From Pseudobutyrivibrio xylanivorans DSM 14809 (GTDB taxonomy: Bacteria; Bacillota; Clostridia; Lachnospirales; Lachnospiraceae): a DNA stretch of 64,000 nt. A program made the translations under genes and the position numbers. The notes under the pieces are model-generated. The model searched no databases, was not told the DNA's origin, and saw only the letters and a program-made list of their open reading frames with translations. Below are positions 34,086 to 44,188 of this stretch, one piece after another. The stretch spans positions 1-64,000 of the forward strand of contig NZ_FQYQ01000009.1 in assembly GCF_900141825.1 (NCBI RefSeq), given 5' to 3'. Every line of letters starts with the position of its first letter. Position 1 is the first letter of the stretch.

Positions 34086-36542
34086 ATGAAGAGACAGATG
34101 CCAAGCACCAAAGAATTGGAGCGAGAAATCAAAGACCGCGTAAAGTCCATGTTTCGTAAGGATTTTGAAGATGCAACTGAGGAGGAGATTTACAGAGCCT
34201 GCGCCGAAGTTGTAAATGACGTGGTTATTGATAACTGGCTAACTACTCAAAAGGAGTTTGTAAAGCAGGATCCAAAATGTGTTTATTACATGTCAATGGA
34301 GTTCCTGATTGGACGACTTCTCGGCAATAATATGATAAATATGCGAGGCTACACCGAAGTAATGGATGCTCTTGCAAATTTAGGAGTAGACATTAACCTT
34401 ATCGAGGATCAGGAGCCAGATCCTGCTCTTGGAAATGGTGGTCTTGGCAGATTGGCAGCATGTTTTCTCGATTCTCTTGCTACCTTGCAGTACCCTGCCT
34501 ATGGCTGCGGTATTAGATACCACTACGGTATGTTCAAGCAAAAGATAAATGATGGATTCCAGGAAGAAGTTCCAGATGATTGGCTTCAGACCCGTTATCC
34601 ATTTGAGCTTCAGCGCTCAGAGTATGAATTTGAGGTAAAGTTTGGCGGTTGGGTGCGCTATGAAAATCAGCCTGATGGCTCTACTAAATATATTCATGAG
34701 GGCTACAACTCAGTAATTGCCACACCATACGATATGCCAATCACTGGCTTTGATAATGGTATGGTAAACACTCTTATGATTTGGGATGCCAAGCCAAAGG
34801 AAGTATTCAGACTTGCATCCTTTGAGCGTGGCGACTACAACAAGGCTGTCGAGGACATGAATTTGGCCCGCAACCTTACAGAGGTTCTTTATCCTAATGA
34901 TAATCACATCCAGGGCAAGGAGCTTCGTCTAAAGCAGCAGTACTTCTTTGTATCTGCATCTCTTCAGCGAGCAATTGATAAATATTTGCGTTATCACAAT
35001 GATATTATGCGTCTGCCAGAGAAGGTGGTATTCCAGATGAATGATACACACCCTACACTGACAGTTGCTGAGCTTATGCGACTTTTGATGGATGAGCATG
35101 GTCTCGGTTGGGATGATGCCTGGGAGGTTACTACTCATTGTGTAGCCTATACAAATCACACCATCATGGCAGAAGCTCTTGAGAAGTGGCCAGAGGATAT
35201 TTTCAAAGGTCTGTTACCTCGTATCTACATGATAGTTGAGGAAATCAACCGTCGTTTTTGCGAGGAAATTAAGGCTAAATTCCCTGGTGATGATGAAAAG
35301 GTTCACCGCATGGCAATCCTTGCTGACGGTCAGGTAAAGATGGCTCATATGGCTATTTGCGCCGGCTTCTCAGTAAATGGTGTTGCTGCTCTTCATACAG
35401 AAATCTTGAAGAACGTTTCTCTTCATGATTTCTATGAGATGTATCCTGAAAAATTCAACAACAAGACCAACGGTATTACTCAGCGTAGATTCCTTATGCA
35501 CGGCAATTACAAGCTTTCTGACTGGGTAATTAAGAAAATTGGTCGTGGTTGGATTACTGATTTATCTCAGATGGAGAAGCTTACTATGCTTCTTGATGAT
35601 AAGAAATCACTTCAGCAGTTTATGGATATTAAGCTGGAGAACAAGAAGCGACTTGCAAAATATATCTTTGACCATAATGGTATAGCAGTTGACCCTAACT
35701 CAATTTTTGATGTTCAGGTTAAGAGACTTCATGAGTACAAGCGTCAGCTTCTCAATATTTTGCATGTAATGTATCTGTATAATCAGATTAAAGAGCACCC
35801 AGAGATGGATTTCTACCCAACGACATTTATCTTTGGCGCAAAGGCATCTGCAGGTTATGAGAACGCTAAGCTTATTATTAAGCTTATCAACAATGTAGGT
35901 GCAGTAATTAATAATGATAAATCTATAGATAATAAGCTTAAGGTTGTATTTATCGAGGATTACCGAGTTTCCAATGCAGAGTGGATTTTTGCAGCAGCAG
36001 ATGTTTCTGAGCAGATTTCCACAGCTTCAAAGGAGGCTTCAGGTACAGGTAATATGAAATTTATGCTTAATGGTGCCGTTACAATTGGTACCATGGACGG
36101 TGCCAACGTGGAGATGTACCAGGAGCTTGGCGGAGAGAATATTTTCATCTTCGGTATGAGCTCTGATGAGGTTATTGCTCACGAGAAGAATCACGACTAT
36201 AACCCTGTTGATGAGATGAACAAAAATCCTCATATACAGAAGGTGCTGTCTCAGCTCGTTAATGGCAACTACAGCATAGATAATCCAGAGCTTTTCAGAC
36301 CTATCTACAATTCACTTTTGAACACTCAGTGTACTGAAAGAGCTGATACTTATTTCGTTCTTAAGGATTTCGCATCTTACTGCGAAGCTCATGAGAAGAT
36401 TCAGGAGGCTTATAAGGACAGAGAAAAGTGGGCAAGAATGGCACTTTCAAATGTGGCACATGTTGGTAAGTTCTCATCAGACAGAACTATCCAGGAATAT
36501 GTAGATGACATTTGGCATCTGGACAAGCTTGAGCTTAAATAA
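34086..36542 (+). CDS. glgP: glycogen/starch phosphorylase
   Basis: The 818-residue PLP enzyme releases glucose-1-phosphate from alpha-1,4-glucans. Hallmarks are YYMSMEFLIGRLLGNN, EPDPALGNGGLGRLAACFLDS, QMNDTHPTL and the PLP-lysine region EASGTGNMKFMLNGAVTIGTM (quoted in part). Length is normal for the family. GGAGGGG lies about ten bases before the ATG. It sits directly after ileS and 15 bp before a CPBP protease gene; no functional link to ileS is evident beyond likely shared transcription. Confidence 0.95.
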   Translation: MKRQMPSTKELEREIKDRVKSMFRKDFEDATEEEIYRACAEVVNDVVIDNWLTTQKEFVKQDPKCVYYMSMEFLIGRLLGNNMINMRGYTEVMDALANLGVDINLIEDQEPDPALGNGGLGRLAACFLDSLATLQYPAYGCGIRYHYGMFKQKINDGFQEEVPDDWLQTRYPFELQRSEYEFEVKFGGWVRYENQPDGSTKYIHEGYNSVIATPYDMPITGFDNGMVNTLMIWDAKPKEVFRLASFERGDYNKAVEDMNLARNLTEVLYPNDNHIQGKELRLKQQYFFVSASLQRAIDKYLRYHNDIMRLPEKVVFQMNDTHPTLTVAELMRLLMDEHGLGWDDAWEVTTHCVAYTNHTIMAEALEKWPEDIFKGLLPRIYMIVEEINRRFCEEIKAKFPGDDEKVHRMAILADGQVKMAHMAICAGFSVNGVAALHTEILKNVSLHDFYEMYPEKFNNKTNGITQRRFLMHGNYKLSDWVIKKIGRGWITDLSQMEKLTMLLDDKKSLQQFMDIKLENKKRLAKYIFDHNGIAVDPNSIFDVQVKRLHEYKRQLLNILHVMYLYNQIKEHPEMDFYPTTFIFGAKASAGYENAKLIIKLINNVGAVINNDKSIDNKLKVVFIEDYRVSNAEWIFAAADVSEQISTASKEASGTGNMKFMLNGAVTIGTMDGANVEMYQELGGENIFIFGMSSDEVIAHEKNHDYNPVDEMNKNPHIQKVLSQLVNGNYSIDNPELFRPIYNSLLNTQCTERADTYFVLKDFASYCEAHEKIQEAYKDREKWARMALSNVAHVGKFSSDRTIQEYVDDIWHLDKLELK

Positions 36543-36557
36543 TATTGGAGACAAATA

Positions 36558-37442
36558 ATGAATCAGAACAATACTGACAGAAGAAATTATATTCCATGGA
36601 TTTTTCTGCCAACTATTCTTGCAATTATAATTCAGACAGCCGCATCTATTATGGCACTTGAGTTTTATATAGTTGCAGAGATGAGCACCTATACAGGTAA
36701 CGATTACACAAGCTTCATGGTCCAGGTGATTAACGATTATTCAACTGGTGAAGGTGTAGCATGGACTTCTGTTATATATGCTGCCACAACAGCTGTAATC
36801 GCCTTTTGGGTGTACAAAAAATATTGCAGAGAAGGAAAGCTTTCATGGCTTTCAGGCAAGTCCAATAATATACCACTTACAATCTGCGGAATATTGCTTT
36901 TCTCATTTGGAATGCAGTATGTGACTGTTTACCTTATGAATGCATTGGCTTCGTCATTCCCTTCTTGGTTGGAGGAATATGAGGAGCTTATGGAATCGGC
37001 AGGAATTAGCGGTAGCATGACACCGGTCATGATTGTTTATGCAATCATTTTAGGACCTATATGCGAGGAGCTTATATTCAGAGGAATTACTTTCCACGCA
37101 GCAAAAAAGGTTATGCCATATTATTATGCTATTCTGGTTCAGGCTATAATGTTTGGCGCCTTCCATATGAACAAGCTTCAGGGAGTATATGCCTTTGTTT
37201 TAGGTTTAGGTTTAGGCTACATAATGTATCTTTACGACAGCCTTGTTATTACAATTATTATTCATGTTTTGTTTAATTTTATCGGTACTATCGGTTCAGA
37301 ATATTTGCCGATGGGAGGAGATTCAGTTGTATCATTCTTCCTTTGCTGTCTTGCGGCACTTGTGGTTTCCTACGGAGCCATCCTTGTACTGAAAAATGCA
37401 TCAGCAGTGGTTAATAATAACAGCGAATCAACCGATATATAA
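36558..37442 (+). CDS. CPBP-family intramembrane metalloprotease
   Basis: The 294-residue polytopic membrane protein has the CAAX/CPBP (Abi) motifs: EELIFRGI with the paired catalytic Glu and Arg, FGAFHMNKLQGVYAFVLG with the first His, and HVLFNFIGT with the second His and Asn. Seven to eight membrane segments fit the family. In bacteria these proteins serve as bacteriocin-immunity factors, maturation proteases or unknown roles. It is downstream of glgP with a 15-bp gap, and a strong terminator follows. Confidence 0.85.
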   Translation: MNQNNTDRRNYIPWIFLPTILAIIIQTAASIMALEFYIVAEMSTYTGNDYTSFMVQVINDYSTGEGVAWTSVIYAATTAVIAFWVYKKYCREGKLSWLSGKSNNIPLTICGILLFSFGMQYVTVYLMNALASSFPSWLEEYEELMESAGISGSMTPVMIVYAIILGPICEELIFRGITFHAAKKVMPYYYAILVQAIMFGAFHMNKLQGVYAFVLGLGLGYIMYLYDSLVITIIIHVLFNFIGTIGSEYLPMGGDSVVSFFLCCLAALVVSYGAILVLKNASAVVNNNSESTDI

Positions 37443-37465
37443 TTACACGGACGAGTATCATAGAG

Positions 37466-37500
37466 ACCAGGAAGGCCTTAAGGTTTTCCTGGTTTTTTCT
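37466..37500 (+). terminator. terminator after the CPBP protease gene
   Basis: ACCAGGAA (37466-37473) pairs with TTCCTGGT (37486-37493), with a partial inner stem, followed by T5. Confidence 0.88.
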
Positions 37501-37604
37501 TTTATTTGAGGTAATAGTGCCACCTCAAATAAGGATTTCTATGAGGGCTGAAAAAGGACTTTCTTCTTTTAACGATATTTGGTTTTCACAAAGGAGGAAA
37601 GCGA

Positions 37605-38633
37605 ATGGTAATTAACAATGCTGAGGTTTCTATGGCCTCAACCACTAGCTACACTAGTGGAATGCGTCTGACTGTTCAGTCAGAGACAAAACCCGTTTTT
37701 GATCTGAAGGAGATTACCCTTTTGGGGGATGGACTTCAGGCAGAAGAAACTGAAAAGGAGGAAAAGACAGAAGCTGTGGATAATGCTATAGAGCTCAAGC
37801 CTTCCAGCGAGTATACCCTGCGCTTGAGAACCATTGAGTATCTCCTTAAAATGTTTATGCTTGGAAGATACTTTGATGAGGACAGTGCCTTTGGGCAGAT
37901 GCTGAGAGAAACCTTTGGTTCTATGGATGAGCTTGGAGATATGTCCTCCACTGATAATGGAGCATTGTTCTTTCAGACAACCACTGTATCCTATGAGCAC
38001 TGGGAGAGTCAGAGTGTGGAATACTCTTCTACAGGCACAGCTATCACAGCCGACGGACGAAAGCTAAGCTTTAATTACAGTTTCGCCTTGTCGGAGTCCT
38101 TCACTGAGAAGTATGAAAATGTATATGCAGCAGTGAGAAACTGTGTGGATCCACTGGTAATCAATCTGGATGATTGCCCAACATCAATTGCTGATCAGAC
38201 CTTCTTCTTCGATTTAGACGGGGATGGAGAGGAGGATGAAATTCACAATCTTGGTAAAGGCTCAGGCTTTTTGGCACTTGATAAGGATGATGATGGTTTT
38301 ATTAAAAATGGGCTGGAGCTGTTTGGTGCAAGAACTGGAGATGGCTTTGGAGAGCTTGAGGAGTATGATTCAGACAAGAATGGCTGGATTGACGAGAACG
38401 ACCCAGTATTTACAAAGCTAAGAATCATGACCATCAATGAGAAAGGGGAGCAGGAGCTGTTTGGACTGAAGGAATCTGATGTGGGAGCGATATATCTTGG
38501 CAGGCTTGACACACAGTTCATCCATCGAAGTGATAACTACGATGCAAACGCGGTCACTCGCAAATCAGGCATGTTTTTACACGAAAGTGATGGACATGCA
38601 AGTGGTGTGCAACACGTTGATTTTATGACTTAA
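37605..38633 (+). CDS. EF-hand/calcium-binding-like protein of unknown function
   Basis: The 342-residue protein has no signal peptide. The C-terminal half is rich in Ca-binding-loop motifs: FDLDGDGEEDEI, LDKDDDGFIKNGLELFG, and YDSDKNGWIDENDPVF. These follow the DxDxDG spacing seen in dockerin/EF-hand-like modules of bacterial adhesins and hemolysin-type proteins. The N-terminal half (NAEVSMASTTSYTSGMRL) is of unknown fold. AAAGGAGGAAAG gives a strong ribosome site. It lies alone between a terminator and palindrome element C. A role in calcium-dependent surface or motility functions is speculation. Confidence 0.65.
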   Translation: MVINNAEVSMASTTSYTSGMRLTVQSETKPVFDLKEITLLGDGLQAEETEKEEKTEAVDNAIELKPSSEYTLRLRTIEYLLKMFMLGRYFDEDSAFGQMLRETFGSMDELGDMSSTDNGALFFQTTTVSYEHWESQSVEYSSTGTAITADGRKLSFNYSFALSESFTEKYENVYAAVRNCVDPLVINLDDCPTSIADQTFFFDLDGDGEEDEIHNLGKGSGFLALDKDDDGFIKNGLELFGARTGDGFGELEEYDSDKNGWIDENDPVFTKLRIMTINEKGEQELFGLKESDVGAIYLGRLDTQFIHRSDNYDANAVTRKSGMFLHESDGHASGVQHVDFMT

Positions 38634-38655
38634 TTTAATTATAATATCATTCAGT

Positions 38656-38798
38656 TAGCAAATAGCTAGAAAGACTTGGAAAGCGCAAGCAAGGGGGCAC
38701 CATACAGCACATGGGATGGGGCCTACGCCGGCGGGGGGACCCGTGTGCTGATATGGGGGATGCCTTGCGGGAGCTTGATGCAGTAGATTGCTATTTGC
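38656..38798. repeat. long nested palindrome, element C
   Basis: GCAAATAGC (38658-38666) is inverted as GCTATTTGC (38790-38798). Inside, CCATACAGCACA is roughly inverted as TGTGCTGATATGG, and a very GC-rich core (GGGGCCTACGCCGGCGGGG) fills the centre. GTGCTGATATG is shared with element A. The right arm ends only about 10 bp before the start of the sugar-sensor gene, so its fold would affect that gene's transcript. Confidence 0.75.
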
Positions 38799-38814
38799 GG
38801 GAGAAGTAATGTTT

Positions 38815-39867
38815 ATGAAATTAGGCGGGAAGAAAATTAAATTCAAAAGCAACAGTGCACTTGTCATTGCGGCAGGTTGCACTGTTGCTTTTATGTTTTT
38901 AACCACAATTATTAGCTTCGTTTTATACAATCAGCGCATGCATGAAGCCAATAATCTTCTGAAGGAAGCAAAGTACACCCAGTACGATTCCTATGTGGTA
39001 CTTATCGCCTCTAATGATAAAAGTGATTTCTGGCAGAATGTTTATCAGTCAGCCTTCGAGTACGGAAAAGAGCACGGCGTCTATGTGGATATGATATCCG
39101 ACAACGTGGATGTTAATTACAGTAAGACAGAGCTTTTGGAGATGGCCATCGAATCTGGTTGCGATGGAATAATGCTTGAGGGGGATGACCAACCAGAGAC
39201 ACAGGAGCTTCTCACAAAGGCATATTCTGCCCACATCCCAGTGATTACACTAGAAACAGATATTGCTTCAGAAAGCCGCGTCAGCTTTGTAGGTGTAAAT
39301 AACTACACCATTGCCAATCTTTATGCTGATGCTATAAAGAAGAATCTTGTTAAGCAAAAGCATGTCATGGTTATAGCCAACAATACCTATGCTGATGCCA
39401 CACTTAATACATTCGTAAATAACATTCAGGGGGCTTTTTCGGAAGAGGAACTTCCAAATGGACCTCTTGAGTTTGAAGTCAGAAGAATTGAAAGTAATGA
39501 TGCCTTCGCTACAGAAGAATACATTCAGAATCTGTTCCAGAAGAATGAGATTCAGCCAGTGGTAATCTGCCTTGATGAGCTGTCCACAGCGGGCTTCTAT
39601 CAGGCTATGATTGATTACAACAAGGTTGGTCAGATACTTCTTTTCGGAAACTATGAATCCCAGTCTATTTATACAGGAATTAAGCAGGGGGTTATCAAAA
39701 GCACAGTTACCATGAACGCTTCAAGCATGGGACAGGCCGCAGCAAAGGCGTTTATTGAGTATCACCAGACAGGTCATGTTTCCGATTATATCAATGTTGA
39801 GCCGGAGATTATTGACGGCGATAACATTGAGTCATATCTGAAGGAGGTGGAAGATGCAAACCATTAA
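38815..39867 (+). CDS. membrane-anchored sugar-binding protein (Peripla_BP_4), probable sensor partner
   Basis: The frame opens at a TTG at 38788 within element C. ATGs at 38809 and 38815 follow GGAGAAG, and I take 38815 (MKLGGKK). One N-terminal membrane segment (SALVIAAGCTVAFMFLTTII) precedes a LacI/ribose-type periplasmic-binding domain. Recognisable parts are VVLIASNDKSDFWQNVYQSA, the IESGCDGIMLEG hinge and a GQAAAKAFIEY segment near the end. It overlaps the histidine kinase gene by 14 bp. The non-cleaved anchor and the position suggest it presents bound sugar to the kinase (three-component sensing), as in YesM-type systems. Confidence 0.8.
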   Translation: MKLGGKKIKFKSNSALVIAAGCTVAFMFLTTIISFVLYNQRMHEANNLLKEAKYTQYDSYVVLIASNDKSDFWQNVYQSAFEYGKEHGVYVDMISDNVDVNYSKTELLEMAIESGCDGIMLEGDDQPETQELLTKAYSAHIPVITLETDIASESRVSFVGVNNYTIANLYADAIKKNLVKQKHVMVIANNTYADATLNTFVNNIQGAFSEEELPNGPLEFEVRRIESNDAFATEEYIQNLFQKNEIQPVVICLDELSTAGFYQAMIDYNKVGQILLFGNYESQSIYTGIKQGVIKSTVTMNASSMGQAAAKAFIEYHQTGHVSDYINVEPEIIDGDNIESYLKEVEDANH

Positions 39868-41332
39868 ATCACTCTCCTTGAGAAAAAAGATGATTATCGT
39901 ATTCTGTCTACCAATCATTCTGCTCTTCATGGTAAATATCGTTTTGTACATGGGAACCGACAGAATGCTTACTTCCTTAGACGAGGTATATGCCAGCAAT
40001 AATTCTCTTAATGAACTGACAGGCGCGTTGGATGGACTTCAGACAGCCACTACTGTGTATCTTGGAACAAAGACTAGTAACGCACTTGAGGAATACTACA
40101 TCGCAGAGCAGAACTACAGAGATCTTCTCAAAAATCTTGATGATAATAATGATGTAAATGACAGCAGAGTGCTGGAGAGAAATATTCTTAAGATGTCAGC
40201 TAATTACCTGGAGCTTACAAATCATGCGGTTGAAAGTAAGCGTGGAGGTAATGTTGAGAAGTACAAGAGCTACTATGAGGAAGCCAGCAGAACCTACGGA
40301 TATATCGATTCAAATATTACAAGCCTAAATAATCAGCAGTTCATCAACAACTCAAAATCCTACAGTACCATGATGTCTGCATTACAGACACTTGAAGAGC
40401 TGAATATTTTGACACTGATTATTATCGGAGTTGCCAATCTTTCTTTCGTAGTTTTGATTGCATCAACAATCACCAGTCCACTTGTAAAGCTGGCTCAGGC
40501 TGCAAACAGAGTGTCCGATGGTGATTTTGATGTGGCACTTCCAGCGGTAATCAATAACGATGAGGTAGGTGTTGTGACTCGTGCCTTCAACAAGATGGTA
40601 GTTTCACTGAAGGCCTATATCACCAAGCTTACCGAGTCTATGGAGACAGAGCGAAAGCTAAAGGAAAATGAGCTGATTATGGCAAATCATATTAAGGATG
40701 CGGAGCTGAAATATCTTCAGTCTCAGATTAATCCTCATTTCCTTTTTAACACATTAAATGCTGGCGCCCAGCTTGCCATGATGGAGGGTGCAGACCGCAC
40801 CAGCGAATACATGCATAATGTAGCCAATTTCTTCCGATACAACATCAAAAAGAATAAAGATGCTGTAACTCTTAAAGAGGAGATTGAGCTGGTAGATATA
40901 TATATTTACATCATCAATGTTCGTTTCGCAGGGGAGATTCAGTTTGCCAAGGACATAGATGAGAGACTTCTAGGGGTGAAAATACCTAGTATGATACTTC
41001 AGCCTATTGTTGAAAACAGTATCAACTATGGTGTAAGAAACATAGAATGGACCAAGAAAATCCGCCTTTCTGTCTACGAATTAGGTGATTATATCTGTGT
41101 TAGCATCAAGGACAATGGAATTGGAATGACAAATGAGACCATCACCAAGATTCTAGAGGGAAGCTACGAGGAAAATTCTCAAAAGTCTGATTCAAACGGA
41201 GTTGGTCTTGCAAATTGCATCGAGCGCCTAAATATTTTTTACGAGCGTGATGATGTACTGGATATTATTTCAGAAGGAGAAAATAAAGGTACAGAGACAA
41301 TTCTGTATCTGCCAGGGTTAGAAAATGTATAA
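39854..41332 (+). CDS. sensor histidine kinase, YesM-type
   Basis: The 492-residue inner-membrane kinase has transmembrane segments at about 15-35 and 190-212 around an extracellular four-helix-like sensor. A HAMP domain follows (SPLVKLAQAANRVSDGDFDV). The His_kinase domain has phospho-acceptor His295 in SQINPHFLFNTLN, and the HATPase_c has QPIVENSINYG and DNGIGM. AAGGAGGTGG precedes the ATG inside the upstream gene. Its stop overlaps the response-regulator gene by 8 bp. It presumably phosphorylates that regulator in response to sugar bound by its neighbour. Confidence 0.93.
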   Translation: MQTIKSLSLRKKMIIVFCLPIILLFMVNIVLYMGTDRMLTSLDEVYASNNSLNELTGALDGLQTATTVYLGTKTSNALEEYYIAEQNYRDLLKNLDDNNDVNDSRVLERNILKMSANYLELTNHAVESKRGGNVEKYKSYYEEASRTYGYIDSNITSLNNQQFINNSKSYSTMMSALQTLEELNILTLIIIGVANLSFVVLIASTITSPLVKLAQAANRVSDGDFDVALPAVINNDEVGVVTRAFNKMVVSLKAYITKLTESMETERKLKENELIMANHIKDAELKYLQSQINPHFLFNTLNAGAQLAMMEGADRTSEYMHNVANFFRYNIKKNKDAVTLKEEIELVDIYIYIINVRFAGEIQFAKDIDERLLGVKIPSMILQPIVENSINYGVRNIEWTKKIRLSVYELGDYICVSIKDNGIGMTNETITKILEGSYEENSQKSDSNGVGLANCIERLNIFYERDDVLDIISEGENKGTETILYLPGLENV

Positions 41333-42914
41333 GGTAATGTTAGCAGATGATGAAGGAATCGTAATCGACTCCCTCAAATTTATAATTGAAAAAGAGTATG
41401 GTAGCCAGTGTGATATCCGAGTTGCCAAAACAGGCCGTCAGGTTATCGAGCTTACAGAGGAATTCCAGCCGGATATTGCTTTTATGGATATTCAGATGCC
41501 GGGCATAAACGGTATCGAGGCTATGCGTGAGATTCGTCGTACAAATAAGCATGTGGTTTTTATTGTAATGACAGCCTACGATAAATTTGATTATGCCAAG
41601 GAAGCTATTTCTCTTGGGGTTTTGGACTATTTGAATAAGCCTGTCAGCCGAGAGGCTATTCTCGATATTCTCCAAAAAGCCATGGGGAGAATCGATGGAG
41701 AGCGTACTAAAAGAAGCAACGATTTAAAGGTACGAGAAAAGCTAGAAATTGTAGTACCAATTATCGAAAATGGACTTATTCAGGATTTGTTATTTAAGGA
41801 GTACTTTCAGGAGGATATTGATAACTACAAGACTCTTCTTGGCATCGATTGCGATTATGGATATATGGCATGTATGACCTTTGGTCGAGAGCTTGTAGGA
41901 AATTACATGACAAGCGCTGTTGCTGCATCTATTCAGGCGCAGAAATCCTATAAGGAAATCCACACCATCACAGAGGATTATATTAAGGGAATTATGGGAA
42001 ATGTTATGTCCAACAAGATTCCTATTCTCATTCCATGCCAAAACGATACACTTTCATATAATGAGAGAAATGAGATTGTGGAAAGTGCTCGCGCCCTATG
42101 CAGAAAGTTGGCAGACCGCTTTGACATGGACTTTAGAGTGGGATTTGGTTCTGTTAAGCCACTTGAAAGAATGTGTGAATCTTACGAAGAAGCTAACTCA
42201 GTGTTGATAAGTAACACTAGTCACGTAGCTCATGTGGATGACATGCCTGTTGCTTGCCAGTACGAGGAAAACTATCCAATGGATTTGGAGAAACGCCTTT
42301 TTGACGAGATTACTCTTGGAAATGTCAGCGAGTCAGTATCAGTAGCACAGACCTTCTTTGACTGGATGGAAAGCACCTATGCCAGTGACAATGATAGCGT
42401 TCGTTTGAAATGCTTGGAATTTGTACTTTGGGCAGAGCATCTTGCATATGAAAAGACAGGTCGTATGTACGAATTTAAGAGTAGGGCAAACTATCTTTCA
42501 GAGCTTATGAGTCTTAGTGGTCTCGCAGATGAGAAAATCTGGTTCACAGAAAAGATTAAGGATGCTGCCTTCTGGGTTTCAAATAAGCATGAAGAACAGT
42601 CCATGAGTGCTGTAAATCAGGCAAAGCAGTATATAGATGAGAATTATATGAAGGAGCTTACTCTGGATGATGTTTCGAGAGTGGTTAACATCAGCTCATA
42701 TTATTTCTCAAAGGTGTTCAAGGAAGAAACGGGAGAAAACTTCATTGACTACCTGACAAAGCTTAGAATTGAGGCGGCCAAAAAACTGCTTAAGACTACA
42801 AATAAGTCTATGAAAGAGATTTCTGCAGAGGTTGGTTATTCAGATCCAAATTACTTCTCACGAAATTTCAAAAAGTATACAGGCAAGACACCTACGGACT
42901 ATGCCCGCGGTTAA
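41325..42914 (+). CDS. response regulator with AraC-type DNA-binding domain, YesN-type
   Basis: The 529-residue regulator has a receiver domain with phospho-acceptor Asp55 in IAFMDIQMPG and acidic residues ADDE at 7-10. A long middle domain follows, then a C-terminal AraC/XylS double helix-turn-helix (LDDVSRVVNISSYYFSKVF; VGYSDPNYFSRNFKKYTG). It is translationally coupled to the kinase gene. Given the operon content it is expected to activate the sugar ABC transporter genes that follow at 44189-49371. The target site is not identified. Confidence 0.93.
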   Translation: MYKVMLADDEGIVIDSLKFIIEKEYGSQCDIRVAKTGRQVIELTEEFQPDIAFMDIQMPGINGIEAMREIRRTNKHVVFIVMTAYDKFDYAKEAISLGVLDYLNKPVSREAILDILQKAMGRIDGERTKRSNDLKVREKLEIVVPIIENGLIQDLLFKEYFQEDIDNYKTLLGIDCDYGYMACMTFGRELVGNYMTSAVAASIQAQKSYKEIHTITEDYIKGIMGNVMSNKIPILIPCQNDTLSYNERNEIVESARALCRKLADRFDMDFRVGFGSVKPLERMCESYEEANSVLISNTSHVAHVDDMPVACQYEENYPMDLEKRLFDEITLGNVSESVSVAQTFFDWMESTYASDNDSVRLKCLEFVLWAEHLAYEKTGRMYEFKSRANYLSELMSLSGLADEKIWFTEKIKDAAFWVSNKHEEQSMSAVNQAKQYIDENYMKELTLDDVSRVVNISSYYFSKVFKEETGENFIDYLTKLRIEAAKKLLKTTNKSMKEISAEVGYSDPNYFSRNFKKYTGKTPTDYARG

Positions 42915-42946
42915 TTGCCACTTAGGATGTAAGGAGAATAATAGGT

Positions 42947-43990
42947 ATGAAGGGTTTTTTGAAAAAGATGACGGTCTGTCTGTTGGCGGGCTGTCTACTT
43001 TGCGGATGCAGCAGCCGGGCTCAGGAGAATTCTACTGCTCAGCCGGAGGAGGATGAGCTGGAAATAGGTATGTGCTTTGACTCATTTGTTATCGAGCGAT
43101 GGGAAAAGGACAGAGACATTTTTGTGGATACAGCTTCTTCTATGGGAGCTACAGTAAACGTTCAAAATGCCAATGGGGATGTTGAAAAGCAGATTGAACA
43201 GATTCAGTATTTAATAGATAAGAAGGTAGATTGCATTGTTATTATCGCCATAGACGCAGAGGCTCTTACTGGTGTGGTAAAGGATGCTAAAAAAGCTGGG
43301 ATTCCAGTGGTATGTTACGACAGACTTATTCCTAACGTAAATGCGGATTTATATATTTCCTTTGATAATGAAAAAGTTGGAAGTATGCTTGGTAGTGCCA
43401 TAGTTAGTTCAGGTGCTAAAAAAGTTATTATGATTTGCGGACCATATACAGATATGAATGTTCCTATGGTAAATCAGGGCTTCATCAAATTAATGAACGC
43501 AAACAGCATAGATATCCTTGATACATATAATTGTGAGGGTTGGAAAGCTGAGCTTGGTGGAGCATATGTATATGATCACATGGATTTAGTACGTACTGCC
43601 GATGCTATCATGTGCGGAAATGATGATGTGGCAGCTTCTGTAATCAAAGCTCTTGCTGTTGCACAGCTTGCAGGAGAAATCCCAGTAGTTGGGCAGGATG
43701 CAGATCTTCCAGCATGCCAGCACATAGTGCAGGGTACACAGCTTATGACAGTTTATAAGCCTGTAGGTAAGCTTGCCGAGGAAGCTGCAAAGCTTTCAGT
43801 ACAGCTGGCACAGGGGCAGGATCTTTCTGTAATGAATAGCATTAGCGATGGTGAAAATACTATTCCATACGTAGCCATCGAACCAGTGGCTGTAAATAAG
43901 GATAATTTGGATGAAGTAATCATCGACGGAGGCTTCCACAGCCGTGAGGACGTGTATTTAAATACATTAGATAGTGAAAATAGCCAGTAG
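42947..43990 (+). CDS. sugar-binding lipoprotein (Peripla_BP_4)
   Basis: The 347-residue protein has a lipoprotein signal with LLCGC (Cys21). A sugar-binding fold starts at ELEIGMCFDSFVIERWEKDR and includes KKVDCIVIIAIDAEAL and an AIMCGNDDVAAS segment. It is the second of three binding proteins in the locus and lies between the two-component system and a terminator, so it is likely made with the regulators. It may be a scavenging or sensing receptor distinct from the main transporter receptor at 44189; their folds are related (ChvE/XylF type). Confidence 0.85.
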   Translation: MKGFLKKMTVCLLAGCLLCGCSSRAQENSTAQPEEDELEIGMCFDSFVIERWEKDRDIFVDTASSMGATVNVQNANGDVEKQIEQIQYLIDKKVDCIVIIAIDAEALTGVVKDAKKAGIPVVCYDRLIPNVNADLYISFDNEKVGSMLGSAIVSSGAKKVIMICGPYTDMNVPMVNQGFIKLMNANSIDILDTYNCEGWKAELGGAYVYDHMDLVRTADAIMCGNDDVAASVIKALAVAQLAGEIPVVGQDADLPACQHIVQGTQLMTVYKPVGKLAEEAAKLSVQLAQGQDLSVMNSISDGENTIPYVAIEPVAVNKDNLDEVIIDGGFHSREDVYLNTLDSENSQ

Positions 43991-44013
43991 CATAAAATTG
44001 TAATCTAAGATAG

Positions 44014-44046
44014 GGACTAGCACAAAAATGTGCTAGTCCTTTTTTT
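44014..44046 (+). terminator. terminator between the sensor genes and the transporter genes
   Basis: GGACTAGCACA-type stem from 44014-44024 pairs with TGTGCTAGTCC (44029-44039), then T7. Confidence 0.92.
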
Positions 44047-44188
44047 AACGTAAATACGGATTAGACAAAAATGTGAAGAAAGTGACAACCATTTAAAGAC
44101 AGGTAAATGTTAAAGTATTTTCAGAACGGAAAACTGCTAAGGTTTTCAAAAATATCAAACCTAAAATGAAAGGGAGGTTTTTTAGGAA

